NCBI RefSeq assembly: GCF_004135205.1
Contig: NZ_CP035490.1
Location: 4,631,644 to 4,695,643, forward strand
DNA length: 64,000 nt
Direction: 5' to 3'
Origin: Hahella sp. KA22
GTDB lineage: Bacteria > Pseudomonadota > Gammaproteobacteria > Pseudomonadales > Oleiphilaceae
In this document: piece by piece, positions 53,046 to 62,106 of the stretch
How positions within the stretch are numbered: the stretch's first letter is position 1
How the letters are laid out: every line of letters begins with the position of its first letter
Position numbers and translations under genes: made by a program
The notes under the pieces: generated by a model
What the model saw: the letters and a program-made list of their open reading frames with translations, nothing else
Databases searched by the model: none
Told to the model about the DNA's origin: nothing

Positions 53046-54143
53046 TCAGACTGACAGCCGGTCGTACAGGGTCTCGTACTCACCAACCATATTGACCAAA
53101 GAAAACTTTTCCGTCGCTGACTGCTGCGCAGCTTGTCGCATTTTATTAACCAATTCCTCATCTCTGAGCTTTAATAAGGCCGTTTTAACAGCCTCTGGGT
53201 CTTTCACTGGGATCAACAATCCTGTTACACCATCCTCTAGAATTTCTTCTGGACCTCCACTGCGGGTCGCCACAACAGGAACGCCAGCCATCATTGCTTC
53301 GACTGTCGCAATGGAAAATCCTTCGCTCGTTGATGTTAAAAGGAAGATATCAGCCTGTCCCATTATGTCTTTGACATCCGAGCGAAAGCCTAAAAAGTGC
53401 AGATGAGGCACACCACCGTGGGAGTCTATCCGCTTTAGCAGCTCGTCATACAGGCTTTTCTTCTGGTGCCCCACGACAACAAAATGATATTCATGAGCCC
53501 CTTTCATTTTTGCGGCGGCATCCACTAAATACTCATAGCCTTTTGCGGGACGTATGTTGCCGACGGAGAGTACGACAATTGCGTCTTCGGGCAAACCTAG
53601 CTCACTCTTCAAGGTCACCCCTTTTCGCGAGAACTGATTGGGATCCACCCCGTTGTATATGAGCTTCAATTTACTAACTTCCAGCTCACCTCTGAGCTTT
53701 AGCTCCTCTTCCAACTTCTTGGATACGCATATAATAGAATCAGCCCCCAGACTAATAACCTTAAACTTCAGGTTTAATAGTCTTTCCTGCTTTGCTACAT
53801 CCACCCCGCCATGAAATGTGGCGATCATTGGCTTACGCGTCAATATGGCGACAAGGGCACCATATACATTGGAGCCCATTAAATGCGCATGAATCACATC
53901 TATTTTGTTTGAACGAATGAATCGGACTAACGCCCAAGCATAACCCAGGTTGAAGCTCCCCTTGGAGTCGATGAATACAGGCTCGATACCGGACTCCCTG
54001 ACTTGGTCAGCGACCCAGCCTTCACCTCGCAGAATGACATGATGTTGGTATTTGTCTTTGGATAGATTCCGTATCAGTTGAATAAATACAGTTTCCGCAC
54101 CGCCTGGGCCAGTGGTGTCGATGATATGCAATACGTTCTTCAT
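53046..54143 (-). CDS. Glycosyltransferase family 4
   Basis: The 365-residue GT-B protein begins VLHIIDTTGPGGAETVFIQLIRNL and has VIHAHLMGSNVYGALVA, IYNGVDPNQFSRKG, VVLSVGNIRPAKGYEYLVDAA and FLLTSTSEGFSIATVEAMMAGVPVVATRSGGPEEILEDGVTGLL. All donor-binding motifs are intact. It is the last gene of the XrtA core operon, about 30 bases after the NRPS gene. Confidence 0.92.
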   Translation of the reverse strand: MKNVLHIIDTTGPGGAETVFIQLIRNLSKDKYQHHVILRGEGWVADQVRESGIEPVFIDSKGSFNLGYAWALVRFIRSNKIDVIHAHLMGSNVYGALVAILTRKPMIATFHGGVDVAKQERLLNLKFKVISLGADSIICVSKKLEEELKLRGELEVSKLKLIYNGVDPNQFSRKGVTLKSELGLPEDAIVVLSVGNIRPAKGYEYLVDAAAKMKGAHEYHFVVVGHQKKSLYDELLKRIDSHGGVPHLHFLGFRSDVKDIMGQADIFLLTSTSEGFSIATVEAMMAGVPVVATRSGGPEEILEDGVTGLLIPVKDPEAVKTALLKLRDEELVNKMRQAAQQSATEKFSLVNMVGEYETLYDRLSV

Positions 54144-54174
54144 AAATTAATTGAAAGTTACCCCTTTCGACACT

Positions 54175-57100
54175 CTATTCTTGCTCTCGAAGAAAACAAG
54201 CCAGCACTCGCTTCGCCTCTTCAGACTCCAGAAAGTGCGCATGCTCAGCATCCACCGTCTCAACTTCCACTCTTCCTGTCAGATGCCTTTCCCAGCCCAA
54301 CACGGGCAAGCTATATGCGCCAGACTCGGTGGAAGGCAGACGCAACAGCATTACACTCCCGTTGTAAGCTCTTTCTATATGCCTTTCAACAGCAAGTCGA
54401 TTCGATCTACGCACCTCGAACACGCGCAATGTCTGAGGCATTCTGATGCCCAGCATCCGATAGAATCTGACTTCTAAAAAATTCTTGTAATACCTTATTC
54501 TGGCCGATGTGCTTTGGGCGACCTTTTGCAAAAACGTGCGACGATCCTCAGCGAACCCTTCAGGCAGGTGCTTGGCCTCAGGTCCGATGGTGTCAAGCAA
54601 TATGACCCAATCAACCTTAAACCCCCTGCCAGAAAGTTCATTAGCCAGCTCTACCGCTATAGAGCCCCCCATAGACCCTCCCAATAGTAAAACCTGCTTT
54701 TTACTAAGAAGTTCGTCGAGAAGCGCGGCATAATGGCGAGCCATATCAAGAATTGAATATGAGGGCTCGCTTATCCCATCCAGTCCGGTAGCCTGTATAC
54801 CATAAACAGGGCGATTCAAATCGTCAAAGTCTAGCAACGCCTTATAGGCAAGCACGTTACCGCCTACAGGATGAATACAAACCAAGGGGGTCTTGGCTCC
54901 ACCAGCAGACAGCTGCACGATATTTTTCCATCCCTCACCCTCTCTGACGGCATAGTTATTCTTCTCAACCCCCGACTCGGAATAACTAGTGTTAATACGC
55001 GCCAGCTCACCAGCCAGGGACCTTACTGTAGGCGCTTTGAAGAGCAAAGCCAGCGGCGCATTAATCCCATATCGCCGATGCAACTGGTCAAACACTTGCA
55101 ACGCTTTAATCGAATGACCGCCAACCTCAAAGAAATTAGCGTCAAGATCGAGCTCGTCTAACCCCAAAACACTTTTCCAAATAGCTCCAACCTTATTGAG
55201 CAGCTCTTTGTCCTCGCCATCATGAAGCCTGGTTTGACGCCGACCTTCAGCCCCTCCAGTGTCTATAGTCCCCGAAAAGTAATCTATTGAGACATCCGAG
55301 CTTAATGCAGCCCCGCCAATTTCCATGCTTTCAATAAAACTTTTTAGCGTCGCCATATACGCCGCAAGCATTTTCCTGCTTGTGTCCAAATTAAATAAGG
55401 CAGTGCTTGTCTGAAAGCGAAAAACAAAGTCGCCTCCATAAAAGTCAACGTAAAGAAAGACTTCCCCCTGCGTATAGCCAATATCAACCGGCACAGGACT
55501 CAAAGCGCCACTGTCCGCCACATTTAACTTGCGATTCGAGAAATCGTTAAATGTTATATATGCTTGCGCCAAGGTAGGCCTGGAGGCATCGCGGGCAGCC
55601 TGTATGCTGGAGACTATTTTTTCAAATGAGATCCCGCCATGCAGCAAGGCCAGGTTTAAGGCTTGCTCAGTGCTTTTTAACTGTTCCTGCAAACCGCCAA
55701 CCACCTCAGGCAGTCGCAGCGGGATGGTGTTAAAAAACATTCCTATTGCATCATGTAGTCCCTTTTGCCCCTCACGACCGCTTGTAGCCGTCCCAAGTAT
55801 CAGGTCATGCGCGCCCGTTGCTTTCCTCAACCACGCAGAGAAAGCACTAATCAACACGACAAATGGCCGAGTTCTTAATTTATTCGCTACGTCGATGAGT
55901 CTGGAAGAGAGATCTTGACCTAGAACTTCAACAATTTGCCTTCCCTTAAAGTCAAAAAAATCAGGACGTTCGTAATCGGTTCGCAAACTTAAAAGCGGTA
56001 ATGGTTTCCGTAGCGTTTGCACCCAAAACTCGACGCTTTCCTCTAAGTCTCCTCGGCGAGGAGAGACAATTACACCCTTAGCTCCTGCCTCACTATCCTG
56101 GCTGGCAACCAGAGTCTCCCCTCCCTCATAAAGTTGCAACAAGCGGTCCCAAACTTTCAATTGGGATATGCCATCCAGCAATATATGATGAGTCACCATC
56201 TGCAGAGCGGAAATCCGCCCTTCTCTTTCATAGGCGACAAAGCGAACAAGCAATTCAGCATCAAAGTCAAACTCACGCTTGGCTTCTTGATGCAAAAGCG
56301 CCTCTAAGGAATCTGATGAACTTGCAATATCTCTTACTTGCAATGGCGTCTCTACTCCCGAACACAGACTCCACGACAAGTTAGCTACATTCAGTTTCAA
56401 TCTTAGAACAGGGTGTTCGCGCAGGAGCAAGGAGATGGCCCGCTCCAGTCTGCCCACATCCCAAGGCGACTCTAAAATAAATGCCTCAGATTCGTTAAAT
56501 ACGCTACTGGAGCCCGCCAACTGACATATAAACCAAATTCTTCGTTGTCCATCACTTAGCTCCGCACACTCTTCCAGCGTTATTAGGTCAGAGTGACTCT
56601 TCGCCTCAGGCGCAGCCGTAACAAGTTCACACTGCTCAATAAAGACTGGGCATGCAATCAACTGATTCACGCCAATGGACTTGCCAAACTCAATCTCAAT
56701 CTCGTTTGAGAGTCTGGCTGAAGCTAGGGAGTGCCCCCCGAGCTCATTAAAATGATCGTGGACGTCCTGCGGGGACACACCCAGAACCGCCTTCCATGCA
56801 GACGCCAAACGCCGCTCCATATCGGAAGAAAACAGCCTATCAGCCAATATAGAGGACGCCATTCCCTTTTCCACATCGCCTTTCAATGCTTTCTTATCAA
56901 TTTTCTTATTCGGCGTTTGTGGAAAGCTGTCATATATTCGCCAGAGGCCGGGAACCATATAAAACGGCAGCGTTTGCCGCAGCGAGTTCTCAACCTCTCC
57001 AAAAGCCAAAGCTTCTCTGGAAAAGCGCAAACAACCAACGAGGACGTTATCGCCAGCCGGGTTAGACACAGCCACAACCGCAGCGTCAGCAATTTCCGGC

Positions 57101-58458
57101 AAACGCGTCAACGCGGCCTCAATCTCTCCCAATTCAATTCGAAACCCTCGAATCTTTACCTGATTATCAAGCCGATCCACATAACGCATCTGACCGCCGA
57201 CGATCTGCACCAGATCGCCTGTACGATAGTATGACTGGAAAGAACCAGAGAAATTGAGAGCAACAAAGCGGTCCTTATTGAGTTCAGGCCTCCTAAAATA
57301 TCCAGGAGACAAACAAGCGCCGCCAATTAACAACTCACCAGCCGCTTCTCCCGCAACTGGATTCAGATTCTCATCTACTACAACCAGATCGACATTAGCG
57401 TAAGGGGCGCCCAACGGTATAAATCCCGCGCTAATATCTTTTTGACTTACCTTATGGCTACAAACCCATACCGTCGCCTCGGTAGGCCCATACATATTCC
57501 AAACTTCACCCGCCTCCTTAAGGAGTTTTCCCGCCAGATCGACCGGAAAGGCCTCTCCACCACACAAAATCTTGTGCGTATTGCGAGGACGCCACCCCAG
57601 CTCCAGCATCAAGCGCCAGGTTGCCGGCGTCGCCTGAAGGACATTAATTTCATTTTTCGCGATAATAGCGCCAAGCCGATCCGGAGACAGCGCATCGCTT
57701 TTCTTACAGACATAAACAACCCCGCCAAGAATCAGCGGAAGAAATAATTCCAAGACAGATATATCAAAGGAAATCGTAGTCAACCCGAGAAAACGATCGC
57801 CATCTCGAGTTCCGATAGCCTCGTCTACACCATATAGAAAATTAATAACAGCGGACTGCGCAATGGGAACACCTTTGGGGCGCCCTGTAGAACCTGAAGT
57901 AAAAATGATATACGCGATCAAATCAGCGGCGTTCTCAAGCGAGCCCCTGAAACTTACATAGCTGTCACGGAGGTCATCAAGAGACTTAGCAAACACATCA
58001 TCGCCAGCCTCCGCTACCTTATACTTATCCAAAAGCACTAAATCAGGGATGCCTTGCAAAAGATCAGAGGTAGATGGCTCGAATATGGCGGCGGAAGCGT
58101 CTGCATCTTCCAGAATAATTCGGATACGCTCCGCAGGAAATGCCGGGTCAACTGGAACATATGCTGCGCCGACTATACCAACGCCCAAAAGCAATGCCGG
58201 CAAATGATGGTCGCGATTTACACAGACTGCAACACGATCACCAACGCCAATCCCCAGCGCATTGAGCCGATCGGCCACCAACAGGGAGTGCTGTAGAAGC
58301 TGGCGATAGCTAAGCTCACCATCTTCAGATTTCACCGCAGGCCTTTCAGAGAAGCGCTCAACGGAATTAAGGAGGATTTCCGGGAAGCCCCAACCCTTCT
58401 CATGTGCAATCGCAAAAAGACCTGCGCGGTGTTCTCGATGATTGGGAGTATTACTCAT
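54175..58458 (-). CDS. NRPS, domain order A-PCP-C-PCP-TE, predicted glycine-activating
   Basis: The 1,427-residue protein has an adenylation domain (about 25-530; IFTSGSTGRPKG, YGPTEATVW, YYRTGDL, NKKIDKKAL), a carrier domain with Ser577 (LGGHSLAS), a condensation domain (about 625-1060) with the intact HHxxxDG motif at 757-763, a second carrier with Ser1116 (VGGHSIKA), and a thioesterase (Ser1262 in GGSMGG, Asp1289, His1406). The specificity residues D232, I233, L236, Q275, L298, G300, M322, V330, W331, K519 read DILQLGMVWK, close to the known glycine code DILQLGLIWK. There is no second adenylation domain, so the second carrier must be loaded in trans or the unit works in an unusual way. It follows the FemAB-like gene on the same strand. 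Confidence 0.9.
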   Translation of the reverse strand: MSNTPNHREHRAGLFAIAHEKGWGFPEILLNSVERFSERPAVKSEDGELSYRQLLQHSLLVADRLNALGIGVGDRVAVCVNRDHHLPALLLGVGIVGAAYVPVDPAFPAERIRIILEDADASAAIFEPSTSDLLQGIPDLVLLDKYKVAEAGDDVFAKSLDDLRDSYVSFRGSLENAADLIAYIIFTSGSTGRPKGVPIAQSAVINFLYGVDEAIGTRDGDRFLGLTTISFDISVLELFLPLILGGVVYVCKKSDALSPDRLGAIIAKNEINVLQATPATWRLMLELGWRPRNTHKILCGGEAFPVDLAGKLLKEAGEVWNMYGPTEATVWVCSHKVSQKDISAGFIPLGAPYANVDLVVVDENLNPVAGEAAGELLIGGACLSPGYFRRPELNKDRFVALNFSGSFQSYYRTGDLVQIVGGQMRYVDRLDNQVKIRGFRIELGEIEAALTRLPEIADAAVVAVSNPAGDNVLVGCLRFSREALAFGEVENSLRQTLPFYMVPGLWRIYDSFPQTPNKKIDKKALKGDVEKGMASSILADRLFSSDMERRLASAWKAVLGVSPQDVHDHFNELGGHSLASARLSNEIEIEFGKSIGVNQLIACPVFIEQCELVTAAPEAKSHSDLITLEECAELSDGQRRIWFICQLAGSSSVFNESEAFILESPWDVGRLERAISLLLREHPVLRLKLNVANLSWSLCSGVETPLQVRDIASSSDSLEALLHQEAKREFDFDAELLVRFVAYEREGRISALQMVTHHILLDGISQLKVWDRLLQLYEGGETLVASQDSEAGAKGVIVSPRRGDLEESVEFWVQTLRKPLPLLSLRTDYERPDFFDFKGRQIVEVLGQDLSSRLIDVANKLRTRPFVVLISAFSAWLRKATGAHDLILGTATSGREGQKGLHDAIGMFFNTIPLRLPEVVGGLQEQLKSTEQALNLALLHGGISFEKIVSSIQAARDASRPTLAQAYITFNDFSNRKLNVADSGALSPVPVDIGYTQGEVFLYVDFYGGDFVFRFQTSTALFNLDTSRKMLAAYMATLKSFIESMEIGGAALSSDVSIDYFSGTIDTGGAEGRRQTRLHDGEDKELLNKVGAIWKSVLGLDELDLDANFFEVGGHSIKALQVFDQLHRRYGINAPLALLFKAPTVRSLAGELARINTSYSESGVEKNNYAVREGEGWKNIVQLSAGGAKTPLVCIHPVGGNVLAYKALLDFDDLNRPVYGIQATGLDGISEPSYSILDMARHYAALLDELLSKKQVLLLGGSMGGSIAVELANELSGRGFKVDWVILLDTIGPEAKHLPEGFAEDRRTFLQKVAQSTSARIRYYKNFLEVRFYRMLGIRMPQTLRVFEVRRSNRLAVERHIERAYNGSVMLLRLPSTESGAYSLPVLGWERHLTGRVEVETVDAEHAHFLESEEAKRVLACFLREQE

Positions 58459-58510
58459 CGCCTCAACCCTGCAACATGTAAAGGCCAGATTGCATATCGC
58501 ACGCTCTCGA

Positions 58511-59881
58511 TCAGGGCAAATACTTAACTACCATGGGACCAACCATGTTGGTCAGCCACACTGGCAGTCTTGTCCATACAGCAATCAGCAGCTTGAACTT
58601 GGGGTTATCAGGATTAAGCTTAGGCGCCTCTTTCCCTTCAGCAAGACAGTAGTCCCAGTGTAACCGCACCGGTGTGGCGCCCCACTGCTGTTTAAATTTG
58701 TAAGTTCCGCTATCTTCCGTGCAACGCCCAAAATCAAATATCTTGTATTTTCCTTTAATGCTGAACCTTAGAATTTCCCAATACATCAGCATGTTAATAC
58801 CAGAGCTATTGGCCTCCTGCACCGTTGAAGCCCAGGGGATCTCCATCCGATCGCCACTACCGATAATGATTGCACATGCGACTACAGAGCCGTTTAACCT
58901 GCCTATGACAACTCTAGCAGATTCTCCGTATGAGCTAAGGAAGCCATGAAAAAAGTTTCTCCCATAGACTGGCGTACCAAGGTCCCTCATATTCCTTGCG
59001 AAAACAGCATAGAAGTCACTCAGCAACTCAGCGCCACCGATAGTAATTTCCGCAACTTCCTTTTGAGGCCGCTTAATCTGCGCTCGAACTTTAGGCTTAA
59101 AGCTCAACCACAAATCTTCTTCCTGCTCGGGCAACGCAAGCCAGAACGTCAGCTTCTCCGTTCGTTGTGGCAGCCCCAAATTGGATGACGTCAAGTGTCT
59201 CAGCTCGATATGCCCCGCTCCCACCTGATCGCGCCAACGCACAGCATCAGCGATCAGCATTTGGGCGACCTGCTTGCTGTCCGCGAGAATACCGCCATAG
59301 TTAAAATACGGAACAGAAACAATAAAGTTTCCAAATAAACGGCTGTTCAATTGAGTAAGCGGCAGAACGCCGACAACTCTGTCAGACTCATCAAGCGCAC
59401 AAATAAATCGACATGGATGACCGTACACGGACTCCACGAAAGATTTCACCCACAGCTTGTGGTAGGGGGAAGCCTGTGGATGCCGATCGACGTATTCATC
59501 CCAGGACGTTCGCAAGCCTTGTTCAGCGTCGATATCCACTACTCGAAACGCTTTGGCAGCATGACTTAAGATCTGCGACGCAGAATAGGCCTCTTCAACA
59601 ATCTGTTGCAGCTTCTCGGCTTGCTTAGATTTATCTAGAGGGTCGTCCGAAAGCATTTCTCTCGATTGGCCAGCCTGCTGGCGTTGCGATTTCTTAAGGG
59701 CCTTAATCTGCCCCGTTACTTCCTTAAACTCGGCGGACACAGCCCCCATTTCAGTAATGAGCTCACTCGCATCAGAGCCATTTTTTTTGGCTTCGCCAAT
59801 TAAGCGCGACAGCTCGCCCTTACGCGCTTTAAGCTGCTCTTCCCGCAACTTCAGGCTGTCTAAATTATTAGCATCATTCAT
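58511..59881 (-). CDS. FemAB-family XrtA/PEP-CTERM-associated protein with SerRS-like N-terminal arm
   Basis: The 456-residue protein has a C-terminal FemAB/GNAT-like part (about 110-430) with WDEYVDRHPQASPYH, LTQLNSRLFGNFIVSVPYFNYGGI, VRAQIKRPQKE, IPWASTVQEANSSGINMLMYW and FDFGRCTEDSGTYKFKQQWGA, typical of the PepCTERM-FemAB family. The first about 95 residues are extra. They form a helical hairpin of the kind found at the N-terminus of seryl-tRNA synthetase (LSRLIGEAKKNGSDASEL followed by a coiled helix). FemAB proteins pass amino acids from aminoacyl-tRNA to acceptors such as peptidoglycan, so the arm could bind tRNA. It lies between the deacetylase and NRPS genes. Confidence 0.9.
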   Translation of the reverse strand: MNDANNLDSLKLREEQLKARKGELSRLIGEAKKNGSDASELITEMGAVSAEFKEVTGQIKALKKSQRQQAGQSREMLSDDPLDKSKQAEKLQQIVEEAYSASQILSHAAKAFRVVDIDAEQGLRTSWDEYVDRHPQASPYHKLWVKSFVESVYGHPCRFICALDESDRVVGVLPLTQLNSRLFGNFIVSVPYFNYGGILADSKQVAQMLIADAVRWRDQVGAGHIELRHLTSSNLGLPQRTEKLTFWLALPEQEEDLWLSFKPKVRAQIKRPQKEVAEITIGGAELLSDFYAVFARNMRDLGTPVYGRNFFHGFLSSYGESARVVIGRLNGSVVACAIIIGSGDRMEIPWASTVQEANSSGINMLMYWEILRFSIKGKYKIFDFGRCTEDSGTYKFKQQWGATPVRLHWDYCLAEGKEAPKLNPDNPKFKLLIAVWTRLPVWLTNMVGPMVVKYLP

Positions 59882-59889
59882 AACAGGCG

Positions 59890-60747
59890 TTAAACCGCAA
59901 CTGGAGCTGGGTCGATAGACTGGGACTTAAGCACGTCCGAAACCGTAGTGAAGGAAAAGTCATCGAGCAATGCCTCCAACCTGGAAAAACAAACATCCAG
60001 ATTGTTGTAATGCCTAAATGTCGACAACATGCTGGCCTTGACTCGAGGCTGCTTCGGATCAATTTCCCATGGATGCAAGTAAAAAATAAAACTGCGCCCC
60101 AACTTATTAACCCGTCCCAACCCCCAACGCGTAAGCCAATAGGGAAACAACCTGAAATAGCCGCCACCAGCGATAGGAAGTCTATATTTGCCGATTGGGC
60201 ACGTGGTTAAGGGAAACTCAACAATCTGTTTTCCATTTGGCGCTTGCAGAAGATAAGGATCTTCTGGCGTATTTGGCATCCCATACCGGTCATGCCTTAC
60301 TGGAAAAATACTTGAGTCCCACTTAAACCCCAAATCACACAAAATATCCAGGGCCCACTTGGACTTGGCAGTTATTGAGTAACTTGCCGCCCTATATCCC
60401 TCCACTGGCTTTTGGATGATATTTTCCAGAATGTCTTTGGATTTGGCAGTTTCTTCCCTGAATACTTCAGGGGTCTGCGAATAAACCAATTGGTGGCTGT
60501 AGCCATGTGAGGCCACTTCGTGGCCCGCCTGATGAATCTCCGTGACAATATGAGGATATCTTTCCGCCACCCAGCCCAAAACAAAAAAAGTGCCTTTCAC
60601 ACCTTTCTTGTCAAACAACTCAAGCAAGTCTCGCGTATTTTTTTCAACACGACACTCCCGACTCGTCCACTCATCAACGCCAATTGATTCCGCTAGCGCT
60701 GCAACGTGGAAATAATCCTCTACATCTATAGTCAAGGCGTTCTGCAA
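59890..60747 (-). CDS. XrtA system polysaccharide deacetylase
   Basis: About 285 residues. The N-terminal ALTIDVEDYFHVAA is the hallmark of the exosortase-associated deacetylase family. GTFFVLGWVAERYPHIVTEIHQAGHEVASHGYSHQLVY carries the metal-binding histidines. FIFYLHPWEIDPKQPR is typical for the C-terminal part. A TTG start at 60747 has AGGTGG five bases upstream and gives the family's usual N-terminus; a GTG at 60756 is also possible. It is expected to deacetylate the EPS during export. It follows the outer-membrane protein gene by about 20 bases. Confidence 0.92.
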   Translation of the reverse strand: MQNALTIDVEDYFHVAALAESIGVDEWTSRECRVEKNTRDLLELFDKKGVKGTFFVLGWVAERYPHIVTEIHQAGHEVASHGYSHQLVYSQTPEVFREETAKSKDILENIIQKPVEGYRAASYSITAKSKWALDILCDLGFKWDSSIFPVRHDRYGMPNTPEDPYLLQAPNGKQIVEFPLTTCPIGKYRLPIAGGGYFRLFPYWLTRWGLGRVNKLGRSFIFYLHPWEIDPKQPRVKASMLSTFRHYNNLDVCFSRLEALLDDFSFTTVSDVLKSQSIDPAPVAV

Positions 60748-60764
60748 GACAACCACCTGTATGA

Positions 60765-62051
60765 TTAAAAATTGGGGACGTAGTCGACGCCCACTCCGAC
60801 GGTCATGGCATCGTATTCTGCTGCTCCGCCATCAGAATCTTTCGACTCATATTCAACGTAATAGCGGGAGCTGAAGTTTTTGTACCAATGATGGTTAACC
60901 TGTATTGAATGCTCGTAAGTATCCTGCTCTGCGTTACTGCCCCCAAAGGTCTTGTTAGTGTATTCAGACGACACCAACCAATTCCAGACAGCGTTAACCT
61001 TATGAGACCAGCTTACTGCGGCGGAATACTCTTTATCTTCCAGGGTCGTTGTTTCATTTTCTTCGGTCGTACTAGAGCCTTTTAATTGAAACACATCTCT
61101 AGAATTTGGTTTGTAATTCGCCCCTGCAACATGCTCTTGCATTAATACACTATCACTGGACCCTATCGTGATCGGGTGTTCAAAAATCTGGAAAACAGTT
61201 TCAGACGCGCTGTCGGTTAGCTTGCGATTATAAGCATACGTCAAACCAACCGCTGCACTGGCCTGATAACTTAGATTCAAAGACCCAGTGACCTCATCCG
61301 ACTTTTTGGTGACATTCGCCTGCTCACTGGTAAGTTTGGTCATACCAACGCCCATACTGGCGAATAGATCGTTATAGCGCTTACTGAGAAGCACCTCAGA
61401 CTCTAAAGTCTCGATGTCTGTCTCGTTATCCAAGTCAGCCCACTCTCCACTATTGCTCCATGTAAACGTAAGCTCATTTGCAAAACGATGCACATAATCG
61501 GCAGTTGCGGTATTTCTTTTGCTGTCGATAGCGGTATTACTATCAAAGTCGATTTGCTTGTATTGCCCCCCTAGCACCAAATCATCTTCCGCTGACATAG
61601 CAAAACGATAACTAGGTCCAGTGGTAAAAACATTCTTCCGAACTCTTGTATCTGGGGTATTTGGCGTACTGCTATTTAGCACATCCTCAGTCAGCTCATC
61701 CTTAATAAGCCAAGACAGGCTGGGGCTGAAATTATATCTTCCGTCGTATACCATCTCAGTGGAAACTTCACCCCCAAAGGTGTCGCCCCAATAGTGCTCA
61801 AACCCAAAATCTGCCGAAAGTGAACTCTCAAAAGCCCCTTTCGTAAGCGTTTGCCCCAGCTTTAAACCTACCTTGCTAAGCCAATCATCTTCCTTGTTCT
61901 GAGTTTTTGTTACGTTATCGGAGTACTCCTGAGTAGCGCTTAATTGCACTTCCAGCGGCTCCGCCTGAACGCTTAGTGCTGCGCTTATTGCATTTATACC
62001 AACCAAGGCAAGCATAGCCGGCCTTGATTTAACTAATAGAAGGTGATCCAT
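60765..62051 (-). CDS. XrtA/PEP-CTERM-associated outer-membrane beta-barrel protein (TIGR03016-like)
   Basis: The 428-residue protein has a signal peptide (residues about 1-31, ending SVQA). LEVQLSATQEYSDNVTKTQ opens a long series of amphipathic beta strands with aromatic girdles, ending in AMTVGVGVDYVPNF with the terminal Phe typical of outer-membrane barrels. Position between the kinase-like and deacetylase genes matches the conserved PEP-CTERM-associated outer-membrane protein family. It may help EPS pass or attach at the outer membrane; its exact role is unknown. Confidence 0.88.
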   Translation of the reverse strand: MDHLLLVKSRPAMLALVGINAISAALSVQAEPLEVQLSATQEYSDNVTKTQNKEDDWLSKVGLKLGQTLTKGAFESSLSADFGFEHYWGDTFGGEVSTEMVYDGRYNFSPSLSWLIKDELTEDVLNSSTPNTPDTRVRKNVFTTGPSYRFAMSAEDDLVLGGQYKQIDFDSNTAIDSKRNTATADYVHRFANELTFTWSNSGEWADLDNETDIETLESEVLLSKRYNDLFASMGVGMTKLTSEQANVTKKSDEVTGSLNLSYQASAAVGLTYAYNRKLTDSASETVFQIFEHPITIGSSDSVLMQEHVAGANYKPNSRDVFQLKGSSTTEENETTTLEDKEYSAAVSWSHKVNAVWNWLVSSEYTNKTFGGSNAEQDTYEHSIQVNHHWYKNFSSRYYVEYESKDSDGGAAEYDAMTVGVGVDYVPNF

Positions 62052-62106
62052 GAAGGGACAGGTCCTTATGGTGGTTATATAGAAAGACAGTCTCTTTTAG
62101 CTATTC

